NCBI GenBank assembly: GCA_933207985.1
Contig: OW240920.1
Coordinates: 126,852,180-126,916,179 of the forward strand
Length of the DNA stretch: 64,000 nt
Source of the DNA: Pelobates cultripes
Taxonomy: Eukaryota; Chordata; Amphibia; Anura; Pelobatidae
Direction of reading: 5' to 3'
This document shows positions 46,661 through 57,950 of the stretch, in pieces. How positions within the stretch are numbered: position 1 is the stretch's first letter; every line of letters begins with the position of its first letter. The notes under the pieces were generated by a model. It did no database searches, was not told the origin of the DNA, and saw nothing but the letters and a program-made list of their open reading frames with translations. Position numbers and translations under genes: made by a program.

Positions 46661-49057
46661 CAGGGCCGGCATTAGGGGTGTGCGAGCTGTGCGGCCGCAC
46701 AGGGCGCCATGGATCAGGGGGCACCATGTGGCCGACACAGCTCGCACATGGCCGGTGTCAGGGGAGCTAAAACAGGTACCCGGGTGGAGGATTAATTATT
46801 CTCCACCCGGGTCTAATCAAAAAAAAAAAATTAAATCGAGGCAGCGGGGCGGGGCTTAACACGTGGTGGGGGCGGGGCTTAGTGTGAGGCGGAGGCGGTG
46901 CTAATACCTTCCCACTGCTGCACAGAAAGAAGGAACTAAACCCTGCTTCTCCAACAACCAACTGCATCCACTGGAAAGAGGTAAGTGTGTGTGTGTAACT
47001 GCCTGTTTGTGTGACTGCCTGTCTGTGTGTGTGTCTCTCTCTGTGTGACTGACTGCCTGTCTGCCTGGGTGTGTGACTGCCTGCCTGTGTGTGACTGTCT
47101 GTGTGTGTGTGTGTGTATGTGTGTGTGACTGCCTGCCTGTGTGTGAGACTGTCTGTGTGTGTGACTGCCTGCATGTGTGTGTGACTGCCTGCCTGTGTGT
47201 GACTGTCTGTCTGTGTGACTGCCTGCCTGTGTTTTACTGTCTGTCTGTGTGTGTGACTGTGACTGCCTGCCTGTGTGTGTGTATGTGTGTGTGTGTGACT
47301 GTCTGTCTGTGGAACTGTCTGCCTGCCTGCCTGTGCGTGTGTGTGACTGTCTGTCTGTGTGAATGCCTGCCTGTGTGTGTGTATGTGTGACTGCCTGCCT
47401 GTGTGGGTGACTGTCTGTCTCTGTGTGTGTGTGACTGCCTGCCTGTGTGACTGTCTGTCTGTGTGACTGTGACTGCCTGTATGTGTGACTGCTTGCCTGT
47501 GTGTGACTATCTGTCTGTGTGTGTGTGTGTGTGTGTGACTGCCTGCCTGTGTGTGTGACTGTCTGTGTGACTGCCTGCCTGCCTGTGTGTGACTGCCTGC
47601 CCTCTTATCCCCCCTCCCTCTCATCACCCCCTCCCTCTCATCATCACCCCCTCCCTCTCATCATCACCCCCCTCCCTATCATCACCCCCTCTCCCTCACA
47701 CATCACACCCCCTCTCCCTCTCACATCCCCCTCTCATCATCACCCCCATCCCTCACACATCACATCACCCCCTCTCATCATCACCCCCTCTCACATCAAC
47801 CCCCCTCACATCACCCCCCTCAAACCATCACCCCCTCCTCCTCATCATCACCCCCTCCCTCTCATCATCACCCCCCATTTCATCATCACCCTCCTCATGC
47901 CCCCTCCCTCTGTCACCCCCTTTCTCATCATCACCTCTCTCCTCACACATGCCCCTCTTATCATCACCCCCTCTCCCTCTCCCCCCTCTCATATCACCCT
48001 CCTCAAATCCCAGCTCATCATCACCCCTCTCTCTCACACCATCACCCCCCCTCTCCCTCTCACATCACCCCCCTCTCATAATCACCCCCTCCTCACATCA
48101 CCCCTCTTCCTCTCACATCCCCCCCTATCCTCTTACCATCACCCCCTTCCCTCACACCATCACCCCTCCCTCTCATCATCCCACATTCATAATCACCCCC
48201 TCTCCCTCTCACATCACCCCCTCTCATCATCACCCCTCTCCCATCACCCCACTCATAATCACCCCCTCTCACCCCCTCTCCCTCTCACATCACCCCTATC
48301 CTCTCATCACCCCCTTCCTCTCACCATACCCCCCTCTCTCCCTGACACCATCACCCCCCACTGCCTTACACCATCACCCCCTCCATCACATCATTATCCA
48401 CTATACAAGCACACACACTGCATCCACTACACAAACACACACTGCATTCACTATACAAAACACACTACAAACACACACAGACACACACTTATACATGTGT
48501 GTCTGTGTATCTGTTTGTGTGTTGGTATATGTGTATCTGTATGTGTCAGTGTGTATCTGTTTGTGTGTCTGTGTTTGTATCAGTGTGTCTGTATGTGTGT
48601 GTCTCTATCTGTATGTGTGTCTGTGCCTGTGTGTTTGTATGTGTGCATGTCAGTGTTTGTCTGTATCTGTGTATGACTGTGTTTCTATGTAACTACATGT
48701 GTGTATCTATGTGTCTGTGTATATGTGAGTGTATGTGCATACATCTCAGCATTTCACCTATACTGCACACAAATACAACCCTGCATCCAAATGTCAACAC
48801 TACATAAAAAAACACCAACATATTTATTCAAAAATGCCACTACAGAGAAATGCACACTTGCATTCAAATGCCAATATGTGCAAACACACCCGTACATTCA
48901 CTCACACATACTCCATATAAAAACATGCTTACATTCAAACACACAAACACTGCTCGGTGCTAAATACATTAAAAGAATTGCGGGTGTTTTTAAATTTTTT
49001 TAGCTTGGGCAAATATTAGATCCGCCCCGGGTGCCAAATGCTCCAGGTACGCCCCTG
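46661..49057. mobile_element. hAT-like ends enclosing a stack of low-complexity arrays
   Basis: The left end CAGGGCCGGCATTAGGGGTG and the right end, which read inward on the minus strand begins CAGGGGCGTACCTGGAGC, are both hAT-style termini but do not match each other. This is probably a nested or composite insertion. After the left end come an inner inverted repeat (GTGCGAGCTGTG/CACAGCTCGCAC), a perfect hairpin (46778-46812), a GC-rich exon-like stretch, and a perfect donor GAGGTAAGT (46978-46986). Arrays follow: TGACTGCCTGCCTGTGTG (46990-47600), CATCATCACCCCCTCCCTCT (47600-48400), CACA, then TGTGTCTGTGTATC. Open frames on either strand are repeat artefacts. Confidence 0.6.
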
Positions 49058-49379
49058 CATCCCCTACACACATACACTCCCCTCCCTGTGAGCAAACTCA
49101 TGGGTGGGTCATGTAGGTGGACTTAAGGGTGGGCCTTGTAGGCACACTCACAGTCAGGCCCTGACCTTAAGCTGTGTAAGGGGCCCCAAAAAATGGAGCT
49201 GCTTCCTGTTCATTAATTGTTGTGACCAGTGTTACAAACAGCCTCCAGAAAGCCTCCTCTACACCAGACCAGTGGAGACAGACTGCAACCTGAGCCCATC
49301 TTCATCCTCTTGTCCTCATCTGGTGGTAAGTAGGCAATCCAGTATATTATTAGTGGCACTAATCTCTAATTTACCTCAC

Positions 49380-49520
49380 ATTAAATGGATACTATAGTCA
49401 CCAGAAGCACTACAGCTTAATGTAGTGGTTATGGTGTATATAGCCTGTGCCTGCAGGCTTTTTAATGTAAACACACTGCCTTTTCAGATAAAAGACACTG
49501 TGTGCAGCACTGGCGTTGGC
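49380..49520. repeat. Partial T2-type MITE
   Basis: TTAAATGGATACTATAGTCACC, the CACTACAGCTTAATGTAGTG hairpin and GCCTTTTCAGATAAAAGACA match the left part of the M5/M8 family. The right end is missing. Confidence 0.6.
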
Positions 49521-49934
49521 CCATATGGCAGATCATATGGGTGGGGCATTGTGGTGTCACTTGGTGGGCAGAGCAAATGGGGGGGCGGCCCTGGCTGCAT
49601 ATGTACTCCCATAGGTACATTGACATTGTGGCAGGCTTCAGCAATGTATACTGTAACTAATATCTCATTATTTTTTTCTAGTTGCGTTTTAAAAAAAATA
49701 AAACTATTACATTCTGTGAGCCTTGAAATTACTGTTGGATACCGCTGGATCTTGTATGTTTTAGGAAAGTACAAGTTAGTTTTGTTATCCTTGTAGCAAA
49801 TATATTTAATGGGTTTTTTTTGCTACAAAGATAACAAAACCATAGTTATAGTTTGGCCTGTATTATCAGACATATACAGGAAATATAACATTTACCATAA
49901 CCTGTAGTCAGCAAAGTGCCAGGAACGTTTGTGT

Positions 49935-50080
49935 TTAACCCCCTTCATGTCAAGGGGGTAAGACAAATCCCGTTCTATCATGACAGCAATTCATCTGTCA
50001 TCAAATCTTACAATCTTACAATTACAATTATTGACATCGCGCCAAAATATTCAGCAGCCCTGAAGTCATGAAGGGGTTAA
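49935..50080. mobile_element. 146-bp MITE, TTAACCCC ends
   Basis: TTAACCCCCTTCATG at the left and CATGAAGGGGTTAA at the right form inverted ends within TTAA. Short and non-coding. Confidence 0.7.
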
Positions 50081-50309
50081 AATACAAGACTGGTCATAAC
50101 AATGCATTACAGTTTACATTGTGCACAAAAAAATAAACAAAATGAAAATCTACATACCCATATCAGATTATGGGATCTGCGAATGCAGAAAAAAATAAAT
50201 ATCCACGCCAACACATAACAATTTCTGATTACCATCAGGTCAAGAAGTGCAGTAAATGTCAGTAAACTATCTAAAATATCCTGTGTAGTGAGCTTGTTAA
50301 AAATAAATA

Positions 50310-52471
50310 GACGGGGAACAAGCTCCACGAAGACTCATTAGCAGCAACCATAACCATCCTCCCCAAGCCGGGAAAAGACCCGGAACTCTGCAGTAGCTAC
50401 AGGCCCATTTCCCTTCTAAACGTCGATATTAAATTATTCACAAAAGTCCTGTCGAGCCGACTCAATACATTCCTCCCTAGACTGGTACATCCAGACCAAA
50501 CAGGCTTTGTCCCAGGCAGGGAAGCCCGCGATAGTACGCTACGGGCCTTATCCATCCAGCACCTAGCCAAACGCTCTGGAGCCCAACTGTTCTTCCTCTT
50601 CACCGACTCTGAAAAAGCCTTCGACAGGGTGGATTGGACCTACTACTCGAAGCCATATGGAATAACAGACACATAAGAGGATTCCACTCCAACGGGACGA
50701 CGCATAAAACAGCAGCATACGTGGATGACATGCTATTCTTTGTCTCCCAACCCAGAACCTCCCTCCCTTGTCTCCTAAGAGAATTCACAACCTACGGTCA
50801 CATTTCCGGTCTTAAATTAAATTTATCAAAATGCGAGGTCCTCAACATAACGATACCCAGCGAAGAGAACATCCGACTACGCGCACAATTCTAATTTCAT
50901 TGGTGCGAGTTCAGGATGAAATACCTCGGAATCTGGCTCACGAAGAACCCACAAGACCTATACTCATCGAACTACATACCACTCCTCACCAAAATAAAGC
51001 ACGATCTACGCGAATGGAACTCCCAACACATATCGTGGCTAGGGCGCATCGCGGTTGTGAAAATGAACATACTACCCCGACTGCTTTACCTGTTCCAAAC
51101 GCTACCAATGACGATACCTGCGGCGTACTTCTCCTCCCTCAGATCAGCGACAATCCAATATATCTGGAGGGGCCAAAGACCCAGAATAAAACACGACACG
51201 CTGTGCCTACCTCGACACTGGGGCGGCCTTGCGCTACCCGACGTGAAAAAATACCACCAAGCCACCGTGCTGCAACGCATCCTGGAATGGCACTCGCGAC
51301 CACCCCATAAACAGTGGGTCCCGCTAATGGAGGCCGGAGGCACTGTATCCATACCAGAGGCGGTCTGGGCAACCAAGACCGCACCACCGCCGGAGCCGGA
51401 CAGGACGTCACCGACTGCACACACTCTGCACATGTGGAATAGCCAACGACGGGCGCACCACATCTCCCTGACCCCAAGCCCAATGATCCACCTCACCAGC
51501 AACCATTCTGTGGGGGGAGGCCTCACCGCCAGAGCATGGGGAATATTGGGAGACCAAGAGTACATACCAATCCACAACGTCCTGAACGACACCGGCCTAA
51601 AACCACTCACTGAACTCACCAATACCCAAACCCCATCCTTCCAGCAATCCTTCAGATATGCACAATTGCGACATTTCTATAACTCACTCCGTGACAGAGC
51701 AGGACCTTAACGTCCTTCGAGAACCTATGCCTCACCAAAACGAATATCAATAAAGCCATCACCTACCTATACCAATACATCCTCACGGGAGACCGCACGG
51801 AAATACTTACATTCAAGAGTCAATGGGAACACATCACAGACCACGTATTCACATCAAACCAGTGGGCAAAGATACTAATCCTACACCATAAATCCTCAGT
51901 GAGCTCCCGATACCAAGAAGTCAACTACAAACTCCTATCCCAGTGGTACAAAATACCATCACGCCTACACAAGATATTCCCCAGCATTCCGGACACATGC
52001 TGGAGATGCGGACAGGAAGAGGGCACTCTGAGACACATTTGGTGGGACTGCCCAAACATAAAACCTTTCTGGAACCAGGTCAGCGACAAAATCGCAGAGA
52101 TTCTAGGGGAAAGGCTCCCCCTGAATATGGAGCAATACCTGCTACACTCGACACCAAGGCCAATCTCACAATACAAAAAATCCATACTGCGACACCTGCT
52201 GGACGCGGCCAAGGCACTCATCCCCGCAATGTGGAAACAGACGCAGGCCCCGACACTAACCCAATGGTGCGATAGAGTGGAGGAGATCCATTCCACTGAG
52301 AATGTAAGGGCATCCCTCATGGGACAGAGTGACAAATACACTGAGCGGTGGGGCCCGTGGTTGGGGTTTGTTGCTGGGAGGCACAGGAGAGACGACTCGA
52401 CCCCGTGCGCCGACCGGGTGTGTGCGGGCGGGGGGCGGCAGGGGGGCGTGTGCTGCCGCTGGACGATATGA
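50310..52471 (+). pseudogene. L1-type LINE ORF2, RT to C-terminus, broken
   Basis: Starts inside RT: ILPKPGKDPELCSSYRPISL (RT motif 1), DQTGFVPGREARDSTLRAL, then FTDSEKAFDRVDW (motif A, with the catalytic D). Near 50641 the frame jumps to LLEAIWNNRHIRGF and AAYVDDMLFF (motif C, 50709-50738). The palm segment between them is missing, so an internal deletion with frame change removed motif B. A stop at 50892-50894 interrupts the frame before MKYLGIWLTKN, LGRIAVVKMNILPRLLYLFQ and further RT thumb text to 51710. A frameshift near 51709 leads to the C-terminal part with TCWRCGQEEGTLRHIWWDCP (cysteine knuckle, about 51984-52043) and a stop at 52471. Non-functional. Confidence 0.85.
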
Positions 52472-54570
52472 CAATCACGGAGCAGTCAGCCACTTAACCG
52501 ACGGGGGTAAAGGGATCAAGCCCGACTCCGAAACCACTGGACATGAACAAGGGACGACACCCGACCCACTGTCGGAACCGGGGGAAATACGGGGAGACGG
52601 GGGATAAAGGGTTCAACACATAATACCTCCAGTCCATCACGAATCAAGGAATCAGCAAAAAGGTTCGTACACACGGAGGGGACATACGCAATAACACAGA
52701 CTCACAAACCCGCACCCATTGGCCCAGAAATGGGATAGCCACACCATCACCCAGAGCGTCCCGAGATCCATGGACCAAACATCACACACTGCCCAACCAC
52801 TCTAAAGCCCAGACCCAAAACACTGTCTTCATCAGACATGCGCACCGAGGAAACAAGGTCACTCCAGAACCATTAGACACAGCACTACACACAGGCCGCA
52901 GGAATGCAGAACTCCCAAACACCGGGATACGGGGCAACACAACCCCAAGCCTACGAAAACGCACATGGAACCAGGGAACACAAGTGCTCCACAAAATGTA
53001 GAGGACACACACGCCACGAACGCACAAACGACCCTCCCCACACCCCCAATATGAGCGACCGAGAGGCCACCACAAGAGAGGACCATAGAGACTCGAAAGC
53101 CCGCACCGTGACCCGCCATCACACTACCAGACGTAAACACGCAAAGCAAAGTGTTGCCAACACCCTTCATATATAATAGGGAGCGGCTCTATCCCAACAA
53201 AAATCACAAGAACAACTAATTGGGGTAACCCCACCTGCCCAAACCCAGCAGTTCACACCACCTGACCACCAACTCATAACTACAGGCCAAACAAAGGAAT
53301 ACACACTGACCGCAAATAGACAGGCTGCGAAGGGGGAACAACTCACTGGGTGTTATAAACCACTACTAAATACCCTCATGTTACGTGTTCAACACCCAAT
53401 TCACCTAGAAACCTGCGAGTCTCTTATTGAGCTGTTACCCAGGAGATCTACGCATCTTGATTGACCTATTGCCATAATGCTCTCTCGAAAACTACGGGTT
53501 TTTCAGAAAAGAAAACCTAGGGGGCTTAGCATCTGGGCCGATCCACCGAGCCGCAGTGGTCTAGCTGACTAAGGTTCCTCTTTACGGTCACTCTACAATG
53601 GAGGGAGGAGGCGGTAATTGAGTCAGCCTACACAGTTAGTAGGGTTTTCCCCATAGAGCACATAGCATACATGTTCCATAGCCTATCGTTCCACTATATT
53701 TATACTGTGTAAGCCTTGCTTCTTGATTTTTAGTTATATGCTCTGCCGACACACTTGTCAGCTAAGGTACATCAATGTATGGAATTACTTGATATTCCTC
53801 ACAAAGAATCCTGTTAACTTGAACTCAACGATGAGACAGTCAGCTCGAGAGTTACTATGTCATATATGAAACTGTGTAAGATACGATTGCATTAACTAAA
53901 CCTTTCCTTTCTTTAATGAATCAAAAAACGTCTCAATCGCATAAAGATTTATAACAAATCTCACATTCCCTATGCAAGAGCGACCGACAGGCCCACACAC
54001 GAGAAGACTTAGGAGACTTGATCCCAGCAACCTCGACATAGATACAAGACCACCTCGCAGCGGCCACCCAGGCCACGACCTGACCCTACACTACCCGACA
54101 GACAAACTACACAAAGCGAAGAGACGACAGTATCCTCCACTGCCACGCTGACATGGTCTCGACCTGACAACACTGACAAGTATACTAACACGAGACGGAC
54201 CACTGTGCCCACACCTAACTGTCCACACCACTTGAACACCAACATATAACTGCAGGCCCCACTAGGGGACCACACAGCGACTGCAAACAGGAAGACCTGA
54301 TCAGTTAAGCGACCTACCCATTCTTCTATATCAAAATAAAATGTTTTCATGTTCTCATGTTATTGGCTAGCCAATCAGGCTGTTCGGAGACCTGTGTGTC
54401 TCATACTGTTATTTTATTATACTATTCTGTTAGAGATCTGCGCATCTCGAATGTCCAATTATTGTACAGTACTATGGAAACCTGCGTGTTTCTGCCTATC
54501 TTACTCAATATGGAATAGTTGACAAACTTTCAATAAAAAGAGATTTAAAAAAAAAAATATATATATATAT
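50310..54570 (+). mobile_element. 5'-truncated L1-type LINE with long 3' UTR
   Basis: Includes the ORF2 remnant above and about 2.1 kb of 3' UTR ending CAATAAAAAGAG then an A-rich tail near 54535-54570. The 3' UTR contains a diverged duplication: about 53040-53500 and 53970-54500 share GAGCGACCGA, TTCACACCACCTGACCACCA versus GTCCACACCACTTGAACACC, ACAGGCC/GCAGGCC, and GATCTACGCATCTTGA versus GATCTGCGCATCTCGA. The 5' border near 50310 is approximate; no target duplication identified. Confidence 0.75.
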
Positions 54571-54626
54571 TGCAAAGCTACTTACTACATCTAGCATGAT
54601 CTGCTGACTCACCGGTGAAATAAAAT

Positions 54627-54751
54627 TTGTGTTAAGGGCTCATGATAGTACAGAAGATACAAACACTGATAAGTATGGAATAGTGTGAAAGAGCAAGTCG
54701 GTTGTGGTGTGCCGGAACCGACGATGAGGTAGGCCTGTAAATAAAGAGGGC
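54627..54751 (-). repeat. Split direct repeat B2 of the Ngaro-like element
   Basis: 125 bp, matching B1 (54921-55045) at constant offset 294. It is the outer 3' end of the element on the minus strand. Confidence 0.95.
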
Positions 54752-54810
54752 CCACCAATAAGAAATGTATGAGAAAAAGGAGTTAATAAAAGAGGAGTGG
54801 GTGGGAGGGT

Positions 54811-54920
54811 GATGCAGCGCTGACCTCGAACGGTATGGAGCCAGGTAAGGGGTGTCCCTTAAGTAGGGAGAAGGTGAGTCATACGCCCCTCCCACAATTA
54901 CAGGCCAAAGGCCTTAATAC
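54811..54920 (-). repeat. Split direct repeat A2
   Basis: 110 bp, matching A1 at 60435-60544 at constant offset 5624. Directly abuts B1 with no gap. Confidence 0.95.
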
Positions 54921-55045
54921 TTGTGTTAAGGGCTCATGATAGTACAGAAGATACAAACACTGATAAGTATGGAATAGTGTGAAAGAGCAAGTCGGTTGTG
55001 GTGTGCCGGAACCGACGATGAGGTAGGCCTGTAAATAAAGAGGGC
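54921..55045 (-). repeat. Split direct repeat B1
   Basis: 125 bp copy of B2. It lies just downstream of the recombinase ORF stop and includes a short A+T-rich stretch with AATAAA on the + strand only. Confidence 0.95.
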
Positions 55046-55092
55046 AAAAAGTAGAAAATATACTTTATTACGAAACGAGCAGTATACATACT

Positions 55093-56025
55093 TCAACCAG
55101 ACATATCTTGAAAGGCATTTCTAACTTCTTGTACCGGGTTAGGTATGTATCTAGAGTATGCAGAAGACTTCCAGCGCCCTAGTGACTTGATAACATGTAC
55201 TGGAATGTTTGCACTGGACGCTGTGGAGGCCGCCCCTATGCGGAAGGAGTGGCCCGAATAGTTAGCTGATTTTAGGCCTAGTTGTGTAAGTAGGGACCTG
55301 ACGTGGGTCATGAAGGTGGTGGTAGTGAGTACCGAACCTTGTAGACAGAAAAGTGGTTGAGATGGTGATGCTTTGAAATGCTGAGTATAGGTGTCCAGTA
55401 ATGTGACGGGGCACCACACGTTGTGGGTAGGATAGTATCTAACCTCTACCGGGGGTGCGTGTTGATTGGTTTTGGAGTGATGCAGAGTTAAAATATAGTA
55501 ATCCATGTGTTTCGTTAAGTGTGAATGAAGCAGAATGTGAGTGGACTGGGATGTGTTGATGGCGGTAAATTCTCTTGGTCTCAAGAAACCATAAAAAGCT
55601 ACGTATATGGCGGTTTTTATAACAAGGTTTGTGTTGTTCGCAAAGGGTTTTGAATCTAGTAGGCTGGATAAATCCTTGAAGATATTGAAGTCTATAGGTA
55701 GCCTTTGCGCGGTACGTGGGGGTTCGGATCTCTGGATACCTCTAAGGATGTTTTTTATCTGGTAGGAGGACATGAAACTTGTGTTGTTTGGTTGTAATGT
55801 TAGCATGTGATGTTGTATGCCTGTTAGATATAGCTTGATTGTGTTGTAAGATAATTTAAGTTTGAGGTGGCAAAAAGAAGCAAAACCTAACAAAGATGTC
55901 ATGATGAAAGGTTGTGTGACGTTGTGCAGTGACAGGAATCTTTTAAATAGAAGGAAAGCCCTGTCATATGTTCTCCGGGTATTGGTGGACAGTGCTAATT
56001 GTGCCAATGTCCTGCTATGTTGCAT
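55093..56025 (-). CDS. Tyrosine recombinase (integrase) of the Ngaro-like element
   Basis: 310 codons, uninterrupted. Proposed to integrate the circular DNA intermediate. An N-terminal SAM-like/core-binding region (residues about 1-90: STNTRRTYDRAFLLFKRFL, SYNTIKLYLTGIQH) precedes the catalytic domain. The catalytic residues are visible: an arginine in AFYGFLRPREFTAI (about 170), the HxxR box SGHSFRIGAAS (about 258-268) and the tyrosine in GRWKSSAYSRYI (about 285-296). Length fits the family. The start ATG lies 9 bases past the RNase H stop, in another frame. Catalytic set complete, so this is the best-preserved ORF of the element. Confidence 0.9.
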   Translation of the reverse strand: MQHSRTLAQLALSTNTRRTYDRAFLLFKRFLSLHNVTQPFIMTSLLGFASFCHLKLKLSYNTIKLYLTGIQHHMLTLQPNNTSFMSSYQIKNILRGIQRSEPPRTAQRLPIDFNIFKDLSSLLDSKPFANNTNLVIKTAIYVAFYGFLRPREFTAINTSQSTHILLHSHLTKHMDYYILTLHHSKTNQHAPPVEVRYYPTHNVWCPVTLLDTYTQHFKASPSQPLFCLQGSVLTTTTFMTHVRSLLTQLGLKSANYSGHSFRIGAASTASSANIPVHVIKSLGRWKSSAYSRYIPNPVQEVRNAFQDMSG

Positions 56026-56033
56026 AATAGCTT

Positions 56034-57950
56034 CTAGTCCATGACTAGCTGGTGGAAAGGTGGAGTGGTCGTGGCTGTACGTGCGGCTGACGGAAGTATT
56101 TGCCGAAAAGCCTGAAAATTGAAACGAGACAAACTGTCAGCAGCCGTGTTACAAACACCTGGGACATGGACACAAAACAAGAAGAAGTTATGGCATGCAG
56201 CCAGCCAGGTGAGTTTCCTCAAGAACCTCATAATGGTCAGTGACTTGGATCGGCCTTTGTTTATGATGTGGCAGGTAGCTTGGTTGTCTGAGTGGCAACG
56301 TACTGACGAACCTGCCCATAGATGCCCCCATGTCACGGCAGCTGCTACAATGGGATACATCTCAAATAGAGCTGAGGTAGTGGAAAACCCTTCCAGGTCC
56401 TGTACCTCTGGAGGCCAGCTACCCCAAAGCCATTCATTCCCGTAAATTGCTGCAAAACCTGTGGTAGCCGCCGCGTCTGACCAGATGGTAGGTGAGGAGT
56501 CAGACAATTTAGGGAGAAACATGCTTTTCCCATTCCAGGTGGTCAAAAAGTTTCTCCACATAAGTAGGTCTGCCGTGGCTTGGGTATCCAGTGGTAACCT
56601 GTGTGCATCATGTCTAAACAGTGGGAACATGGTTAGGAGCCGTGAGATGAAAGCCCGGCCTTGAGGTATAATGCGCATGGCAAAGTTCAGTGACCCAAGT
56701 AGAGACTGCAATTCTTTGCGATTGCAAGTACCGAGGTGTATGTAGAGGTTAATGTTGGTGAGAATGTTCTCTATCTTGGTGCGTGGCAGGCTGGCTTGCA
56801 TGGTGGCTGAGTCTAGCATGATTCCCAGAAAGGTGATGACTGTATCTGGTCCTTCAGTTTTGGTGGGGGAGACTGGAACACCCACCTGTTTGAAAAGACT
56901 GATGGTTGCTATGAGGCTACTGGGAGGGGAAGTGTTCTCTTCGATCAGTAAGAAATCATCCAGGTAGTGTATAACTGTAGGGCATCTGGCTACATTTAAT
57001 AATAACCAGCATAATGTTTCGGCGAATACGTCAAAATGGCCGGACTACTTTTTGAACCAAACGTTAGGCGTGAGAAAAAGTAGTAGTGCCCGGCCCACTT
57101 AATGCCATGCAGGTGCCATAGTGTAGGGTGGATAGGCAATAATTTGAAGGCATTTGTAATGTCAGTCTTGCTGAGCCATGCTCCGACCCCTGCCTGCATG
57201 ATAGCTGTAATGGCGTGATCTATGGTGGAGTATTGAAGTGAAAATTCCTCAGAGGGGATAAGGGAGTTCAGACTAGGTGAGGCAGAGGTGTGAGGTGCAG
57301 ACAGATCGATGATAAGTCTTTGTTTGTGGGAAGATTTCCCTGTGACAATACCGATGGGGTTTGTCCGCCATGTGGAAAAAGGAGAGGACTGAAAGGGTCC
57401 CAATAGGAAGCCCTCTGCCACTTCTTTGGCTATGAGTGTGCTAACCGCTGTAGGGTTTTGTTGTGCAGATTGTAAATTAGGACATTCAAGGATTCCTGAA
57501 GGCATGTGTATGAGACCAGTATGGAATCCTTGTGATAGACCAGTGATGATGAAGTCTACCAAATGTCTAGATGGATGTCGTGACAGTAATGCCGTGAGTA
57601 CAGAAATATTTATCTCAGTTAAGTATTGCTTAGGGTACATTTTATTTGGACACATGGTTTTCGCATGTGCCCTAAAACATTTTGAACATATATGCAATAA
57701 CCGACAACCGCTGTAATTACATGCACCGACATTGAAATTATTACATATTTGGGACTTCCCCAAAAACTTGATAGGTCGACCCAGTTTGTCTTTGGGTGTT
57801 CTCTCTGCTGACACAGCGGAGCTAGTGCCCTGCGAGGTGGTAGGTTCGTTCGCAGTGGTCGGACAAAAATTGGCAGTATGAGCCATGGAGGAGCAGTGTG
57901 CACAGGCCGGTGCTCTTAGACCTGCAAAGTGCCTGCAAAAATGATCGTAT
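56034..57950 (-). pseudogene. Zinc finger-RT-RNase H polyprotein, frameshifted
   Basis: Upstream part (57886-56996 frame, readable from about 57945): a CX2CX4HX4C knuckle CAHCSSMAHTANFC, a CX7CX4CX3H finger CNNFNVGACNYSGCRLLH and a second Cys cluster. RT fingers and palm follow: LIIDLSAPHTSASPSLNSLI, SKTDITNAFKLLPI (motif A), TFGSKSSPAI (motif B). The frame then breaks near 57036 in a T run. The next frame holds HYLDDFLLIEE (motif C, complement at 56955-56966) and, from 56885, thumb and RNase H: TIWSDAAATTGF, ALFEMYPIVAAA and RCHSDNQATC supply the D-E-D set. Stop at 56034. The break probably kills the protein unless it is a sequencing error. It follows gag in a shifted frame. Confidence 0.88.

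Noticed and set aside
46767..48692. Long frames of HTQAGSHT, CVCVCDCLP and SPPSHHHPL repeats
   Set aside because: Low-complexity arrays of the composite element, open on both strands.
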